61,408 nt of DNA from Desulfuromonadales bacterium (lineage in GTDB: Bacteria; Desulfobacterota; Desulfuromonadia; Desulfuromonadales; BM103). The stretch is taken from positions 1 through 61,408 of the forward strand of contig JAMONP010000105.1 of assembly GCA_027065695.1 (NCBI GenBank). Direction: 5' to 3'. Position 1 is the stretch's first letter. Each line of letters begins with the position of its first letter. The position numbers were made by a program, and so were the translations under genes. Below are positions 16,810 to 26,253 of this stretch, piece by piece. The notes beneath the pieces were generated by a model. The model had not been told where the DNA came from. It saw nothing but the letters and a program-made list of their open reading frames with translations, and did not search any database.

Positions 16810-16968
16810 GAGCTTGTCCGACAATCCATGATCGGCTACAAACCCAGTTGTTTGGCCCATATTTCAGCTCCTTTTCGATCAATAGCTATGGCTATTACTC
16901 TCAAACGAGCTAAAATCTGTTCTCAAACTTCTGGCTTTTCGCTTCGACCCTCATTGTCGGACAAGCTC
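16810..16968. repeat. Dispersed inverted-terminus repeat, copy 1 (complete)
   Basis: 159 bp bounded by perfect 16 bp terminal inverted repeats: GAGCTTGTCCGACAAT at 16810-16825 and its exact complement at 16953-16968. The interior has a central hairpin (AATAGC-TATG-GCTATT) flanked by AGCTC..GAGCT, so the whole unit can fold. About 85% or more of the interior matches copies 2 and 3 by eye. No transposase gene is inside, so it resembles a MITE or large palindromic element. It lies 40 bases upstream of a gene start. Confidence 0.9.
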
Positions 16969-17008
16969 TAGCCAGCTCATCTATAAATCAGACAGGTTGC
17001 TTGGTGTT

Positions 17009-17713
17009 ATGACTTTAAATGTTACAGATGAAACAATAGATGATGCAGAATTAGTTGATACAGCTCTGATCCCAGGTAGTGGTGGCAAGCTGCAACTATT
17101 CAAGTGTGATGCGGAATACTCCATCAGTATCGAAGGTTCAGGTGTCCTGATGAGTACGTGGGCTCATCAGTCTGAGGATGCGTTGGCAGAGCTTGCCTGC
17201 CGTAAAATATCCAGTCGTGCTCAACCTCGGGTACTGATTGGTGGTCTAGGCATGGGGTTTACGCTGGCTGCAGCTCTACGTTATCTTGGGGCCGATGCAG
17301 AAGTGGTGGTGGCCGAGCTGGTGCCGGGCGTGGTTGTCTGGAACCGGGGCGTTCTGGGGCCATACGCGGGACATCCTCTGCAGGATGAACGGACCAGGGT
17401 TCGCGAGGGAGACGTCGCCAAACTTCTGCGTTCGCAGCGGCAGAAATATGACGCGATCTTGCTCGATGTCGATAATGGCCCCAATGGCTTAACCCGCAAG
17501 AAGAATGATTGGTTGTATTCGACTGATGGCTTGACGGATGCTTATCGAGCATTGCGTCCAGAAGGGGTGTTGGCTGTGTGGTCGGCTGCAACGAGCCGTA
17601 ATTTTATGGGGCGTCTGCGCAAGGTTGGGTTCAAGGTGAAACAATCCCGCGTACCTGAACAAGATAATAAAGGTGATCTCCATGCGATCTGGATCGCTGA
17701 GCGAGGTCCTTAA
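17009..17713 (+). CDS. Spermidine-synthase-like SAM-dependent methyltransferase-fold protein
   Basis: 234 residues from the ATG at 17009. The upstream in-frame TTG at 16997 is less likely. The class I nucleotide-binding core is clear: VLIGGLGMGFTLAAALRYLG (glycine loop, about 75-95), VVVAELVPGVVVWNRGVLG (acidic residue after strand 2), DAILLDVDNGPNG (about 155) and GVLAVWSAA. These are shared with spermidine synthase homologues such as SpeE-like proteins of unknown substrate. The polyamine-binding residues cannot be verified by eye. It stands alone, followed by a strong bidirectional terminator. Confidence 0.75.
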   Translation: MTLNVTDETIDDAELVDTALIPGSGGKLQLFKCDAEYSISIEGSGVLMSTWAHQSEDALAELACRKISSRAQPRVLIGGLGMGFTLAAALRYLGADAEVVVAELVPGVVVWNRGVLGPYAGHPLQDERTRVREGDVAKLLRSQRQKYDAILLDVDNGPNGLTRKKNDWLYSTDGLTDAYRALRPEGVLAVWSAATSRNFMGRLRKVGFKVKQSRVPEQDNKGDLHAIWIAERGP

Positions 17714-17831
17714 TTCATAATGCAAGCGAATTTCCACAGCCACTTTATTTTTAGGGAAGCACGGTAGGTTAAAAGAGATGCTGGAGAAGTTTGCATCTTT
17801 GCACTCCGACCCTGCTCTCCAAAAACTATTA

Positions 17832-17856
17832 GGGGCAGCCTGCAACAGGCTGCCCC
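17832..17856. terminator. Bidirectional Rho-independent terminator
   Basis: GGGGCAGCCTG-CAA-CAGGCTGCCCC has a perfect 11 bp stem with a 3-base loop. It is followed by TTTACACTTTT on the plus strand and by TAATAGTTTTT on the minus strand. It lies between two convergent genes and can terminate both. Confidence 0.9.
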
Positions 17857-17894
17857 TTTACACTTTTGTTTTTTTGACCTTCGCGTCCCGGTTC

Positions 17895-20162
17895 CTATTT
17901 CTCTCTGGCAGCATACTCCTGAGCATCAACCACAGCAACCGCAGCCATGTTGATAATATCAGCAACTGCGTCACCGCGCTGCAGAATGTGAACCGGTTTC
18001 TTCATACCCATGAGGATTGGTCCGATCTGCTCGGCACCACCCAGTTTATGCAGCAGCTTGTAGGCAATGTTGCCTGATTGCAGGTCGGGGAAGATAAAGA
18101 CGTTGGCATCACCCTTGAGCTTCGAGAAGGGGTATTGGTTCTCGACCAACTCAGGATCAAGGGCGACGTTGGCCTGAATCTCACCGTCAACGACCAACTC
18201 CGGGTCAAAGTCTTTAACCAGTTGAGTGGCTTTTTTGACCTTGGTTGTCAGTGGATGTACCGCACTGCCAAAGTTGGAGAAGGATAACATGGCAACCTTG
18301 GGCTCGAAATCGAATTGACGGGCCTTCTGGGCGGTCAGAATAGCTGTTTCAGCCAGCTCTTCTGCTGTTGGTTCGATAGACACAGTGGTGTCGGCAAAGA
18401 AGGACGCTTCCTTCTTGGTGACCATCATGTACATGCCGTGCACCTTGGAGAGTTTTTCGTGCTTGCCGATAACTTCCAGAGCTGGGCGGATGGTTTCTGG
18501 GTAGTGATGGTTGATCCCCGAGAGCAGGGTGTCGGCGTCGCCCTTAAGGACCATCATCGAACCAAAATGATTGCGGCTCTTGTTCATGGTGCGATGGGCC
18601 TCTGCCAGGGTGACTCCCTTGCGTTGGCGCATGGTGAAGAATTCTGCAGTATAACTTTCTACCATGTCACTTTTGCTTGGGTCGATAATTGTGATCCCGG
18701 CAAGGTCGACATTTGCCTTGGCCGCATTGAGTTTGATCTCGGCTTCGTCACCAAGCAGGATCGGCTTGGCGATACCTTCTTCAACCAGGATGTGAGCTGC
18801 GCGCAGGATTTTTTCTTCTTCACCTTCCGGGAAGACGATCCGTTTCGGACAGGTCTTGGCCTTGTTAATCAGGGTGCGCATAATCTGTTTGGAGCGGCCC
18901 TGCATGGCTTCGAGACTCTCAATGTATTTTGCCATATCTTTGATAGGACGACGAGCGACCCCGGAGTCCATGGCCGCTTGTGCCACAGCCGGTGCAACAT
19001 GCAACAGCACGCGTGGGTCAAAAGGTTTGGGGATCAGGTATTCACGGCCGAATTCGATCGACTCACCTCTGTATGCCTTACGTACAGACTCGGGAACGTC
19101 CAACTTGCCAAGATCTGCGAGCGCCTTGACCGCGGCCAGTTTCATCTCGTCATTGATGGCGCTGGCACGGACATCGAGCGCGCCACGGAAGAGGAAGGGG
19201 AAGCAAAGCACGTTGTTGACCTGATTGTTGTAATCGGAACGGCCGGTGCCGATGATCACATCTTCACGTACAGCTTTAGCTTCTGGTGGAGTGATCTCCG
19301 GGTCAGGGTTGGCCATGGCAAAGACAATCGGATCTTTGGCCATTGAACGCAGCATATCGGCGGTCAGAGCCCCTTTGGCGGAAACGCCGAAGAAGATGTC
19401 GGCATCCTTCATGGCGTCTTCCAAGGTACGTGCTTCGGTCTCGGCGGCCAGACGTTCCTTGTAATCATTCATCCCAGCGGTACGGCCTTTGTAGATGACA
19501 CCTTTAGTGTCGCAGAGGATAACGTTGTTTTTGTTGATGCCCATGGTGATAGCGAGGTTTGCACAGGCGATGCCAGCGGCACCGGCACCGTTTATAACAA
19601 TCTTGCATTTGCCGACGTCCTTGCCGACAATCTCAAGAGCGTTGAGCATGCCAGCAGCAGAGATGATAGCGGTGCCGTGCTGGTCATCATGGAAGACCGG
19701 GATGTTCATAATCTTCTGCAGCTCTTCTTCGATGTAGAAGCACTCGGGACCCTTGATATCTTCGAGATTGATGCCGCCAAATGTTGGCTCAAGCAGCTTG
19801 ACGGTGCGGATCAGTTCATCGGAATCCTTGGTGTCGAGTTCAATATCAAAGACGTCGACGTCGGCGAAACTTTTAAACAGGACACCTTTTCCCTCCATAA
19901 CCGGTTTGCCGGCCAATGCGCCGATATCACCAAGACCGAGTACTGCTGTGCCGTTTGATACAACGGCGACCAGGTTGCCTTTTGCAGTATATTCATAAGC
20001 GTCATCAGGGTTCTTTTCAATGTCCAGGCAAGGTTCAGCGACACCCGGGCTATAAGCCAGAGAAAGGTCCCTGCTGGTTGCACATGGTTTGGTGGTAATA
20101 ACTTCAATTTTACCTTTACGCCCCATTGAGTGATAATCGAGCGCTTCCTGACGTTTTGACAT
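17895..20162 (-). CDS. maeB: Malic enzyme with C-terminal phosphotransacetylase domain (MaeB type)
   Basis: 755 residues. N-terminal malic domain (about 15-145) with [12 protein letters not shown] and [16 protein letters not shown](P)-binding domain (about 165-400) with [16 protein letters not shown] and [16 protein letters not shown]-terminal phosphate-acetyltransferase-like domain (about 430-750) with [19 protein letters not shown]. The enzyme decarboxylates malate to pyruvate and reduces NADP. The PTA-like half is thought to be regulatory (acetyl-CoA sensitive) rather than catalytic. AGGAGG precedes the ATG at 20162. It would link the TCA pool with pyruvate and gluconeogenesis and provide NADPH. 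Length and domain order are complete. Confidence 0.95.
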   Translation of the reverse strand: MSKRQEALDYHSMGRKGKIEVITTKPCATSRDLSLAYSPGVAEPCLDIEKNPDDAYEYTAKGNLVAVVSNGTAVLGLGDIGALAGKPVMEGKGVLFKSFADVDVFDIELDTKDSDELIRTVKLLEPTFGGINLEDIKGPECFYIEEELQKIMNIPVFHDDQHGTAIISAAGMLNALEIVGKDVGKCKIVINGAGAAGIACANLAITMGINKNNVILCDTKGVIYKGRTAGMNDYKERLAAETEARTLEDAMKDADIFFGVSAKGALTADMLRSMAKDPIVFAMANPDPEITPPEAKAVREDVIIGTGRSDYNNQVNNVLCFPFLFRGALDVRASAINDEMKLAAVKALADLGKLDVPESVRKAYRGESIEFGREYLIPKPFDPRVLLHVAPAVAQAAMDSGVARRPIKDMAKYIESLEAMQGRSKQIMRTLINKAKTCPKRIVFPEGEEEKILRAAHILVEEGIAKPILLGDEAEIKLNAAKANVDLAGITIIDPSKSDMVESYTAEFFTMRQRKGVTLAEAHRTMNKSRNHFGSMMVLKGDADTLLSGINHHYPETIRPALEVIGKHEKLSKVHGMYMMVTKKEASFFADTTVSIEPTAEELAETAILTAQKARQFDFEPKVAMLSFSNFGSAVHPLTTKVKKATQLVKDFDPELVVDGEIQANVALDPELVENQYPFSKLKGDANVFIFPDLQSGNIAYKLLHKLGGAEQIGPILMGMKKPVHILQRGDAVADIINMAAVAVVDAQEYAAREK

Positions 20163-20248
20163 GTTTTGTGTCCTCCTGGCTTGTTGCTTGAAGCCAATAG
20201 TTCTTCCAGTTTTTGTTTCGGTAAATTTTTTTAGCTATAGTAAAATGT

Positions 20249-20278
20249 TAGATAAGGCTCATTGCAGTCTTTTGTCAA
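20249..20278 (-). promoter_or_regulatory. Predicted promoter for maeB
   Basis: On the minus strand TTGACA (20273-20278), an 18-base spacer, and TATCTA (20249-20254). The -35 is perfect and the -10 weak. Confidence 0.4.
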
Positions 20279-20432
20279 GGGAAAACGCCTTGGCCGATAA
20301 GAATTAAGGCACCTTTGTAAAGCAATGCTGATGCCAATAGATAAACACGAACAACAAAAGTATTGAGACAACACTAAGATAACGCTTTTATCTTGCGCGT
20401 CAAGCTACATAATGACTCAAATTAAGAGCTAG

Positions 20433-20591
20433 GAGCCTGTTCGACAATCCATGATCGGCTGCAAACCCAGCTGTTTGGCTCATATTTCAGCTCCTTGTCG
20501 ACCAATAGTTATGGCTATTACTTTCAAACGAGCCAAAATCTATTCTCAAACTTCTGGTTTTTCGCTTCGACCCTTATTGTCGGACAGGCTC
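20433..20591. repeat. Dispersed inverted-terminus repeat, copy 2 (complete)
   Basis: 159 bp, the same length as copy 1. Termini GAGCCTGTTCGACAAT (20433-20448) and ATTGTCGGACAGGCTC (20576-20591) are complementary with one mismatch. The interior aligns with copy 1 end to end with scattered substitutions and no evident indels. It sits between maeB and the phosphodiesterase gene, which are divergently transcribed. Confidence 0.9.
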
Positions 20592-20670
20592 ATGGCGGGT
20601 TGTTTGTGGCTGAAATTGGCCATGGCAGGTTGTTTTTGTGCATTTTTTTTGAAAGATTTTTTTAGAAGGA

Positions 20671-20697
20671 TTGACAGGTAGATTCGCTGACGATAAT
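20671..20697 (+). promoter_or_regulatory. Predicted promoter for the phosphodiesterase gene
   Basis: TTGACA (20671-20676), a 15-base spacer, and GATAAT (20692-20697). The spacer is short, so this is tentative. Confidence 0.35.
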
Positions 20698-20792
20698 TAT
20701 GGAGGGTCATCTTTTTTTCACAGAAAGCTTTTTGGCTACAATACAGGCTCCTGGTTCATTGACGGGCCGACAGACTGGAAGGATAATATTTG

Positions 20793-21305
20793 ATGAATAG
20801 TTCACCTGAATCTCCTTTAAGAGTAGGGGTCCTTGCAGACACTCATCTGTCTGATTCAGATGATGCACAGAGGTTTCTGCTGGATCTGATCGAAAATGTT
20901 CTCGCTCCAGTTGATCTGATCCTGCATGCAGGAGACCTGGTCGATCCTGATCTTTTGAGTGCTTTTGACGCTTATCCGTTCCATGCCGTCCGTGGTAACA
21001 TGGATCCGGCAATAGCGGGTGTCCCCTTGAAGAAAATAATTAATATCGGCGGCTTCACCATAGGCATGATTCACGGCTGGGGGGCTCCAGACGGCCTTGA
21101 GGAACGAGTCTATGCAGAGTTTTCTTCTGTATCGCTCGATTGCCTGGTTTATGGACATAGCCACCGATCCGCCTGTTATCGGCACGATGGCATGTTGTTC
21201 TTCAACCCTGGTAGTGCTACAGACATGCGTAGTATGGATTATCACAGCGTCGGTCTTTTGGAGATCGGCGATGATATTCAGGGGACAATCATCCGACTCG
21301 ACTGA
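20793..21305 (+). CDS. Small calcineurin-like phosphodiesterase (YfcE/MJ0936 family)
   Basis: 170 residues from the ATG at 20793, with GGAAGGA upstream. Binuclear-metal motifs occur in order: LADTHLSD (near residue 13), HAGDLVD (about 48), VRGNMD (about 67), IHGWG (about 92) and YGHSHR (about 120). The family hydrolyses phosphodiesters, but the physiological substrate is unknown. It is cytoplasmic, without a signal peptide. The next gene, of the HIT family, follows after 36 bases in the same direction, so the two may be co-transcribed. Confidence 0.85.
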   Translation: MNSSPESPLRVGVLADTHLSDSDDAQRFLLDLIENVLAPVDLILHAGDLVDPDLLSAFDAYPFHAVRGNMDPAIAGVPLKKIINIGGFTIGMIHGWGAPDGLEERVYAEFSSVSLDCLVYGHSHRSACYRHDGMLFFNPGSATDMRSMDYHSVGLLEIGDDIQGTIIRLD

Positions 21306-21341
21306 TGGCGTCGTAAAATTAAGTAAAGGAATAGGAAGAAA

Positions 21342-21842
21342 ATGATGGATCGACTGTGGGCACCCTGGAGGCTTGAATATATCCAGGGTCCGGAAGATGA
21401 TTGTTGTATATTCTGTGTTGATGAAGACCCTGCAGATGATCAATCGCGTCTAATTGTAATACGAGGGGAGTACAGCTATGTCATCATGAATCGCTATCCT
21501 TACTCCAATGGCCATCTGATGGTTTCCCCCTACCGTCATTTGTCTGATCCCTGCGAACTTGAAAAGCAGGAGGTTCTTGAAATCCACGAGTTTATGGTGC
21601 TCAGCCAGAGGGTGCTGCGTGAAGTCTGTGCCGCACAGGGGTTCAATGTCGGTTGGAATATAGGTCAGGCTGCTGGAGCAGGTATTGCTGATCACATCCA
21701 TATGCATATCGTTCCACGCTGGAGAGGAGATAGTAATTTTATGCCAATCCTTGCTGATACCAGAGTGATTCCTCAGCATATTGAGAGAACTTACACTTTG
21801 CTTGCCAAAGCTTTTCCGGGTTTTCATTGTAATCCAGCATAA
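21342..21842 (+). CDS. HIT-family nucleotide hydrolase or phosphorylase (Ap4A type)
   Basis: 166 residues; AGGAAG precedes the ATG at 21342. The N-terminus DRLWAPWRLEYI is the standard opening of the Ap4A-phosphorylase-like HIT subfamily. A CIFC motif follows near residue 25. The catalytic histidine triad is HIHMHIVPRW (about 137-146), with the adenylate-binding segment NGHLMVSPYRH upstream. Such enzymes cleave dinucleoside polyphosphates or adenylated substrates in the cytoplasm. Exact substrate is unresolved. Confidence 0.88.
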   Translation: MMDRLWAPWRLEYIQGPEDDCCIFCVDEDPADDQSRLIVIRGEYSYVIMNRYPYSNGHLMVSPYRHLSDPCELEKQEVLEIHEFMVLSQRVLREVCAAQGFNVGWNIGQAAGAGIADHIHMHIVPRWRGDSNFMPILADTRVIPQHIERTYTLLAKAFPGFHCNPA

Positions 21843-21949
21843 AAACCAATAAAATTGTTCGAATGTTATGAATAATGTCTATCGACTCATTCAGGCGACT
21901 CACACAATCGGCTATCACGGCCCTTAAATCCAAGGAACTTTGATTAATT

Positions 21950-22549
21950 ATGTGGCTTGTTATTCAAAAAGGCGGATACTTAATGTATCCGATTGCACTC
22001 TGTTCTATCTTCGCCCTCGGAATTTTCCTGGAACGTCTCTGGACCTACATTAAGGTTAGACGGGAATTCAGGGAACTCGCCCATAAGGTTGAGCCGTTAG
22101 TTTCCAAACATTTACACGAAGAAGCTGTGGCTACCTGTCACCAGGCGGACTCCCCACTGGCACAGGTTTTTCTTGCCGCACTGCGTGTCGCCGGACGCAA
22201 CCGGGAGCAGATCAAGGCTGTTGTTGAAGAAACCGGGCGTAGAGAGGCTGCTCCTTTACAACGTTTTTTGGGGCTTTTGAGTACTATTGCAACGATTTCC
22301 CCGCTGCTGGGATTACTTGGTACTGTACTCGGCATGATCAGGGCTTTCAATGTGATCGCAAGTCAGGGAATGGGTACGCCGGCCACTCTCGGTGGTGGTA
22401 TTTCCGAAGCTTTGATAACCACTGCGGCAGGTATGACAGTTGCTATCCCGGTTATCCTCGCGCATCGTTATCTTTCCGGGCGTCTCGACCAATTAATTAT
22501 TGAAATGGAAGAATATTCACTTCGTCTGGTTGACCTGCTGGAGGAGTAA
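21950..22549 (+). CDS. ExbB/TolQ/MotA-family proton channel protein
   Basis: 199 residues with three transmembrane segments: one near residues 10-28 (MYPIALCSIFALGIFLERLW) and two around 105-130 and 150-175. Family motifs are GLLSTIATISPLLGLLGTVLGMI and TAAGMTVAIPVI. It forms the pentameric inner-membrane channel that uses proton flux to power TonB- or TolA-linked envelope processes. The stop codon immediately precedes the start of the ExbD/TolR partner. No tonB, tolA, tolB or pal follows, so whether this is an Exb or a Tol motor cannot be decided here. Confidence 0.88.
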   Translation: MWLVIQKGGYLMYPIALCSIFALGIFLERLWTYIKVRREFRELAHKVEPLVSKHLHEEAVATCHQADSPLAQVFLAALRVAGRNREQIKAVVEETGRREAAPLQRFLGLLSTIATISPLLGLLGTVLGMIRAFNVIASQGMGTPATLGGGISEALITTAAGMTVAIPVILAHRYLSGRLDQLIIEMEEYSLRLVDLLEE

Positions 22550-22957
22550 ATGGGCTTTCTACGCAAGCAAAATGATGAGCCACGAATCGACATGACACCC
22601 ATGGTCGATGTGGTTTTTCTTCTGTTGATTTTCTTCATGATCTCTACAACTTTTGTGGAAAGCCCTGGAATTTCCATCAAACTTCCCGAGACTTCTGCCC
22701 AGACGATTGATCGTGAGCCGAAAGAGATCAAAATTACACTTTCTCGAGAAGGTGTAATTTATTACCACAACAAAAAAATCTCTCTTGATGATTTTAAAGG
22801 GGTTCTCGCCGAACATCAGTCTGACGCCAAGCTGACAACTGTCCTGTTGATGGCAGACCAGGATTCAAAACACGGTAAAGTTGTTACTTTAATGGATTTG
22901 GCCAGAGATGCTGGTTTTACCAAACTGGCGATAGCGACAGAACAGCGTAAGAAGTGA
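22550..22957 (+). CDS. ExbD/TolR-family protein
   Basis: 135 residues, with GAGGAG just before the ATG. It has a short cytoplasmic N-terminus (RIDMTPMVDVVFLLLIFFMI), and the single transmembrane helix carries the essential Asp of the ExbD/TolR proton path in MVDVVF. The remainder is a periplasmic domain (SIKLPETSA, EIKITLSREGVIYY). It is co-transcribed with, and functions inside, the ExbB/TolQ pentamer. The usual third partner is missing from this locus. Confidence 0.88.
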   Translation: MGFLRKQNDEPRIDMTPMVDVVFLLLIFFMISTTFVESPGISIKLPETSAQTIDREPKEIKITLSREGVIYYHNKKISLDDFKGVLAEHQSDAKLTTVLLMADQDSKHGKVVTLMDLARDAGFTKLAIATEQRKK

Positions 22958-23045
22958 TAATTTTGGGACTGAAGCTGGATTTTTTGCAAGCGATCACTGC
23001 TTGGTATTTTGACAAATTGTTGGTACTAAACAGAGAGAGTCACTT

Positions 23046-24146
23046 ATGAATCGAACAATTGCGATATTGACCGGTGGTGGAGATTGCCCTGGTTTGAATG
23101 CTGTTATTCGCGGTGTTGTGCGTAGTGCAACCATGGCGCGTGACTGGCGTGTGATTGGTATTGAAGACGGTTTTGACGGACTGGTTGGAGAGCCGCGCTG
23201 GCGCGAACTGCCCCTTGACTCTGTGCGTGGTCTTCTGCCGCGTGGCGGGACGATACTGGGAACTAGTAATCGTGGCAATCCGCTCGCTTATCCTGTCGAG
23301 GAAAATGGCGAGACACGTCTGGTAGATATCTCCGCTGAAGTTGTTGCTAATTTTCATCGTCTTGGTGCTGATGCGTTGATTGCTGTTGGTGGAGATGGCA
23401 CCCTGAAGATTGCTCGCGCTTTACAGGAAAAGGGTATCCCGATGGTTGGTGTGCCGAAGACGATCGATAACGATCTACGCGGTACAGATGTTACTTTTGG
23501 CTACAACACTGCTGTAGGTATTGTTACCGAGGCACTGGACAGGTTACACAGCACAGCGGAGAGCCATCACCGGGTTATGGTGGTCGAGGTTATGGGGCGT
23601 GATGCAGGTTGGATCGCTCTCGAGTCCGGCCTTGCCGGATCTGCCGACGTTATTCTTATACCGGAGATACCTTTTGATCTGGACGCTGTGTGCACTGCCA
23701 TAGATCAGCGTAAAGTGCGTGGCAGCAAGTTTTCAATTGTGGTTGTTGCAGAGGGTGCTTTTCCCGCTGATGGCCAAAAGATCATTCAACTTACAGGGCC
23801 TGAGAATCAGGGTGTTGAGCGTCTGGGTGGTATAGCCGTCTTTGTTGCCGATGAAATCGCAGAGCGGATGCAGGTCGAAACCAGAGTTGTGGTGCTTGGT
23901 CATGTGCAGCGTGGTGGCACACCTTCGCCTTTTGACAGGATTCTTGCCTCCAGATTTGGTGTCAAAGCAGTTGAATTGATCGAACAGGGTCGATATGGCC
24001 GGATGGTTTCGTTGCGGGGGCGTGAGGTGTGTGATGTTGATATTGTCGAGGCCGTTGATTCTCTGAATCGCATTGATCCAGATGGTGATCTGGTTAAGAC
24101 TGCCGAGACCCTGGGTGTCATGCTTGGGCGCTCAAGGCCTCTATAA
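23046..24146 (+). CDS. pfkA: 6-phosphofructokinase
   Basis: 366 residues, in the size range of group III PFKs. Motifs are LTGGGDCPGLNAVIRGVV, the phosphate-donor loop AVGGDGTLKIA (about 103), VPKTIDNDLRGTD (about 125), MGRDAGWIAL, and the fructose-6-phosphate arginine region VLGHVQRGGTPSPFDR. The donor position is GGDG, as in ATP-dependent enzymes, while the lysine in PKTIDND is the residue seen in PPi-type enzymes, so donor specificity is not certain. AGAGAG precedes the ATG. It catalyses the committed glycolytic step in the cytoplasm. Confidence 0.9.
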   Translation: MNRTIAILTGGGDCPGLNAVIRGVVRSATMARDWRVIGIEDGFDGLVGEPRWRELPLDSVRGLLPRGGTILGTSNRGNPLAYPVEENGETRLVDISAEVVANFHRLGADALIAVGGDGTLKIARALQEKGIPMVGVPKTIDNDLRGTDVTFGYNTAVGIVTEALDRLHSTAESHHRVMVVEVMGRDAGWIALESGLAGSADVILIPEIPFDLDAVCTAIDQRKVRGSKFSIVVVAEGAFPADGQKIIQLTGPENQGVERLGGIAVFVADEIAERMQVETRVVVLGHVQRGGTPSPFDRILASRFGVKAVELIEQGRYGRMVSLRGREVCDVDIVEAVDSLNRIDPDGDLVKTAETLGVMLGRSRPL

Positions 24147-24199
24147 GAGACCACTTTGCTGCCCCTAAGTATTCTGAAATGAGGTTAAGGAGAGAGGCT

Positions 24200-26206
24200 G
24201 TGACGGTCACCGAAAATTTTAATGGCGGTGGTAGCAAACGCGAGGTCATTTTTGCAGGCTATGGCATATTATTGGGTGTCATGGCGCCGCTTGGCTGGAT
24301 TGTCCTGCGCTTGATGTTGTTCTGGGATGATAGCAGCTCTCTACTTGACCAGGTGTTTCAGGACATCATGGGGTCCGAGCAGAACAGCTACATGTACGCT
24401 TATATGTGTGGCGGCACCATGATGGTCCTTGGCTCCTTCGGTTTCTTTATCGGACGGTCGTCACAGCAAATTCATGATCGGGCAGTAAAGCTGGACCATC
24501 TTAATCATGAAATTGCTGAACAGAAAAGCACCTTTGAGCGCCGTTTTACCGATCTGGATCGTAGTATCAAGAATTTTCATACGATTAACGCCGATCTGCA
24601 GAAAAGCGTCGACAGACAGGACGTTCTGCGTTTAACAGCCGATGGTTTGCATGAGGTCATCGGTTTTGATCGCGTCAATGTCCTGATGGTGGATGAAACT
24701 GAGAAACAACTCTATTTTGCCGTGAGTCGCGGAGCCAATCTGGGTAGTGACAGGGCGAAGAGAAAGCTACCCCTCGACGAAAGGGCCGGTTGCCTTTACA
24801 AGTCTATCAATGACCGTCAGGTCCTGTTGATCGATGATATTACCAAAATGCCAGAAGAGTATCATCTGCAACCGCCATGTGACGCTGTCCCGCAGTTGCG
24901 ATCGCGTAACTTTATTCTCTGTCCAATCATTGTACGCAACCAATCGATCGGCCTGCTGGCTGTTGATAATAAATATAAGCGTGGCAAGCTGACCGATACC
25001 GATGTCGACACGGTCAAGCTGTTTGCCGACCAGATCTCCTCGTCCTTGATGCGTATCAATTTGCTCGATGCCGTTGAATCCCTGACCAGGCAGCTTGAGC
25101 ATACCTTCAATGAATTCCTTAAATATCGTGATGAACATGCCGAATTAATAACATCTTTACGTATGGCTACAGCATCAACGACCAGTGCCACAGCTTATAT
25201 CTCTGGTGGTGCCGGGGTTATTCAAGAGTCGGTCAATTCAACACGCTCAGCTGTTGGTCAGATTTCCGTATCTATCGATCAAGTGTCCAACAATCTGAAA
25301 ACTCTCAACGAGTTTATGGAGGGTTCGATTGCGTCGATGACTGAAATCCAATACACCATCGGTGCTGTCGAGGAGAACAGTGTTCGTTCACATGCCATGT
25401 CGGAAACAGTTAAGGAACGTGCTGAACATGGTGTCGAGACAGCTGGGCAGGTTCTCGATGGTATGCGTGGGATTGTAACTGCTGTAGAACAGGCCGAAGG
25501 AGTCATTACCAATCTTTCGACCAAGGGAGATGAAGTCGGTACGATTACCTCGGTCGTCACAGATTTAACCAGGAAAACCAGTTTGCTGGCGTTGAATGCT
25601 GCGATTATTGCCTCCCAGGCCGGTGAGCATGGGCGTTCATTTGCGGTTGTTGCTGACGAAATCAGGACTCTGGCACAGGAAGCTGCTTCTTCGACGGATC
25701 AGATTAATGAGATTATCGAAGAAATCCAGAAGTACACCCGGGAGACAGTTGACCATATCCATAGCACGCACCAACTGGTCAACGATGGCATGAAGCAGGG
25801 AGAGGAGATGGCTGATGTGCTTTCCCAGATACTGGGGAGCTCCCAGGAGGCCATGGAAATGGCTCACGATATCCGCAAATCAACCCAGGAAATTTCCCAG
25901 TCAGTGATCGGGGTCAATAAATCAGTAGAAGAGTTGGGTGAGATGTCCGCGCAAGTTTCCAGGGCCTCTCGTGAAGAAGCCAGTGGTGCGAAAAATATCG
26001 TTACCTCTGTTGAGGAAATCAGATCAATGACTCAAGATATGGTTTCTGCAACCTCCAGCCAGGCCGATAATACCAGCCAGATAGAGATCTCTGTGAACCG
26101 TGTCAGTGATATGGCTCAGCGGATTTTCGATGAGATGGATGATCGCCGTAAAGGGAGTCTTCAGGTTATTGAAGATTTGCGCAGGTTGAAGGAGAAGACG
26201 GACTGA
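24200..26206 (+). CDS. Methyl-accepting chemotaxis-like protein with GAF domain
   Basis: 668 residues from GTG at 24200, preceded by AAGGAGAG at five bases; the upstream ATG at 24179 has none. Two hydrophobic helices lie near residues 15-36 and 60-80 with a very short loop. A GAF domain follows (about 135-290), then a long helical signalling region ending in the hairpin tip SLLALNAAIIASQAGEHGRS and FAVVADEIRTLAQEAASST. No periplasmic ligand domain is present, so sensing is probably cytoplasmic through GAF. In most receptors the tip reads NAAIEAARAGE; here Glu is replaced by Ile. It may act on a non-flagellar chemosensory-like pathway. Confidence 0.85.
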   Translation: MTVTENFNGGGSKREVIFAGYGILLGVMAPLGWIVLRLMLFWDDSSSLLDQVFQDIMGSEQNSYMYAYMCGGTMMVLGSFGFFIGRSSQQIHDRAVKLDHLNHEIAEQKSTFERRFTDLDRSIKNFHTINADLQKSVDRQDVLRLTADGLHEVIGFDRVNVLMVDETEKQLYFAVSRGANLGSDRAKRKLPLDERAGCLYKSINDRQVLLIDDITKMPEEYHLQPPCDAVPQLRSRNFILCPIIVRNQSIGLLAVDNKYKRGKLTDTDVDTVKLFADQISSSLMRINLLDAVESLTRQLEHTFNEFLKYRDEHAELITSLRMATASTTSATAYISGGAGVIQESVNSTRSAVGQISVSIDQVSNNLKTLNEFMEGSIASMTEIQYTIGAVEENSVRSHAMSETVKERAEHGVETAGQVLDGMRGIVTAVEQAEGVITNLSTKGDEVGTITSVVTDLTRKTSLLALNAAIIASQAGEHGRSFAVVADEIRTLAQEAASSTDQINEIIEEIQKYTRETVDHIHSTHQLVNDGMKQGEEMADVLSQILGSSQEAMEMAHDIRKSTQEISQSVIGVNKSVEELGEMSAQVSRASREEASGAKNIVTSVEEIRSMTQDMVSATSSQADNTSQIEISVNRVSDMAQRIFDEMDDRRKGSLQVIEDLRRLKEKTD

Positions 26207-26213
26207 GGGTTGT

Positions 26214-26253
26214 TACCGCGTTCGCAAACGGTGGGTCTGTTTGCAAACCCTAC
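26214..26253. repeat. 40 bp two-copy repeat, copy A
   Basis: TACCGCGTTCGCAAAC..GTTTGCAAACCCTAC recurs nearly unchanged at 38329-38368. GCAAAC and GTTTGC form a 6 bp stem. Copy A lies in the 43 bp gap between two convergent genes and overlaps the last codons of the metal transporter gene, so it may act in termination. Confidence 0.75.

Noticed and set aside
16695-16913. 72-residue open frame covering repeat copy 1 (contains LQTQLFGPYF), with similar frames in copies 2 to 4
   Set aside because: The frame is closed at different points in each copy, has no shared start codon or ribosome-binding site, and the repeat has inverted termini. It is better explained as a non-coding element.
18315-19346. 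343-residue plus-strand open frame opposite maeB
   Set aside because: It is a shadow of the malic enzyme gene, whose protein is full length with clear motifs.
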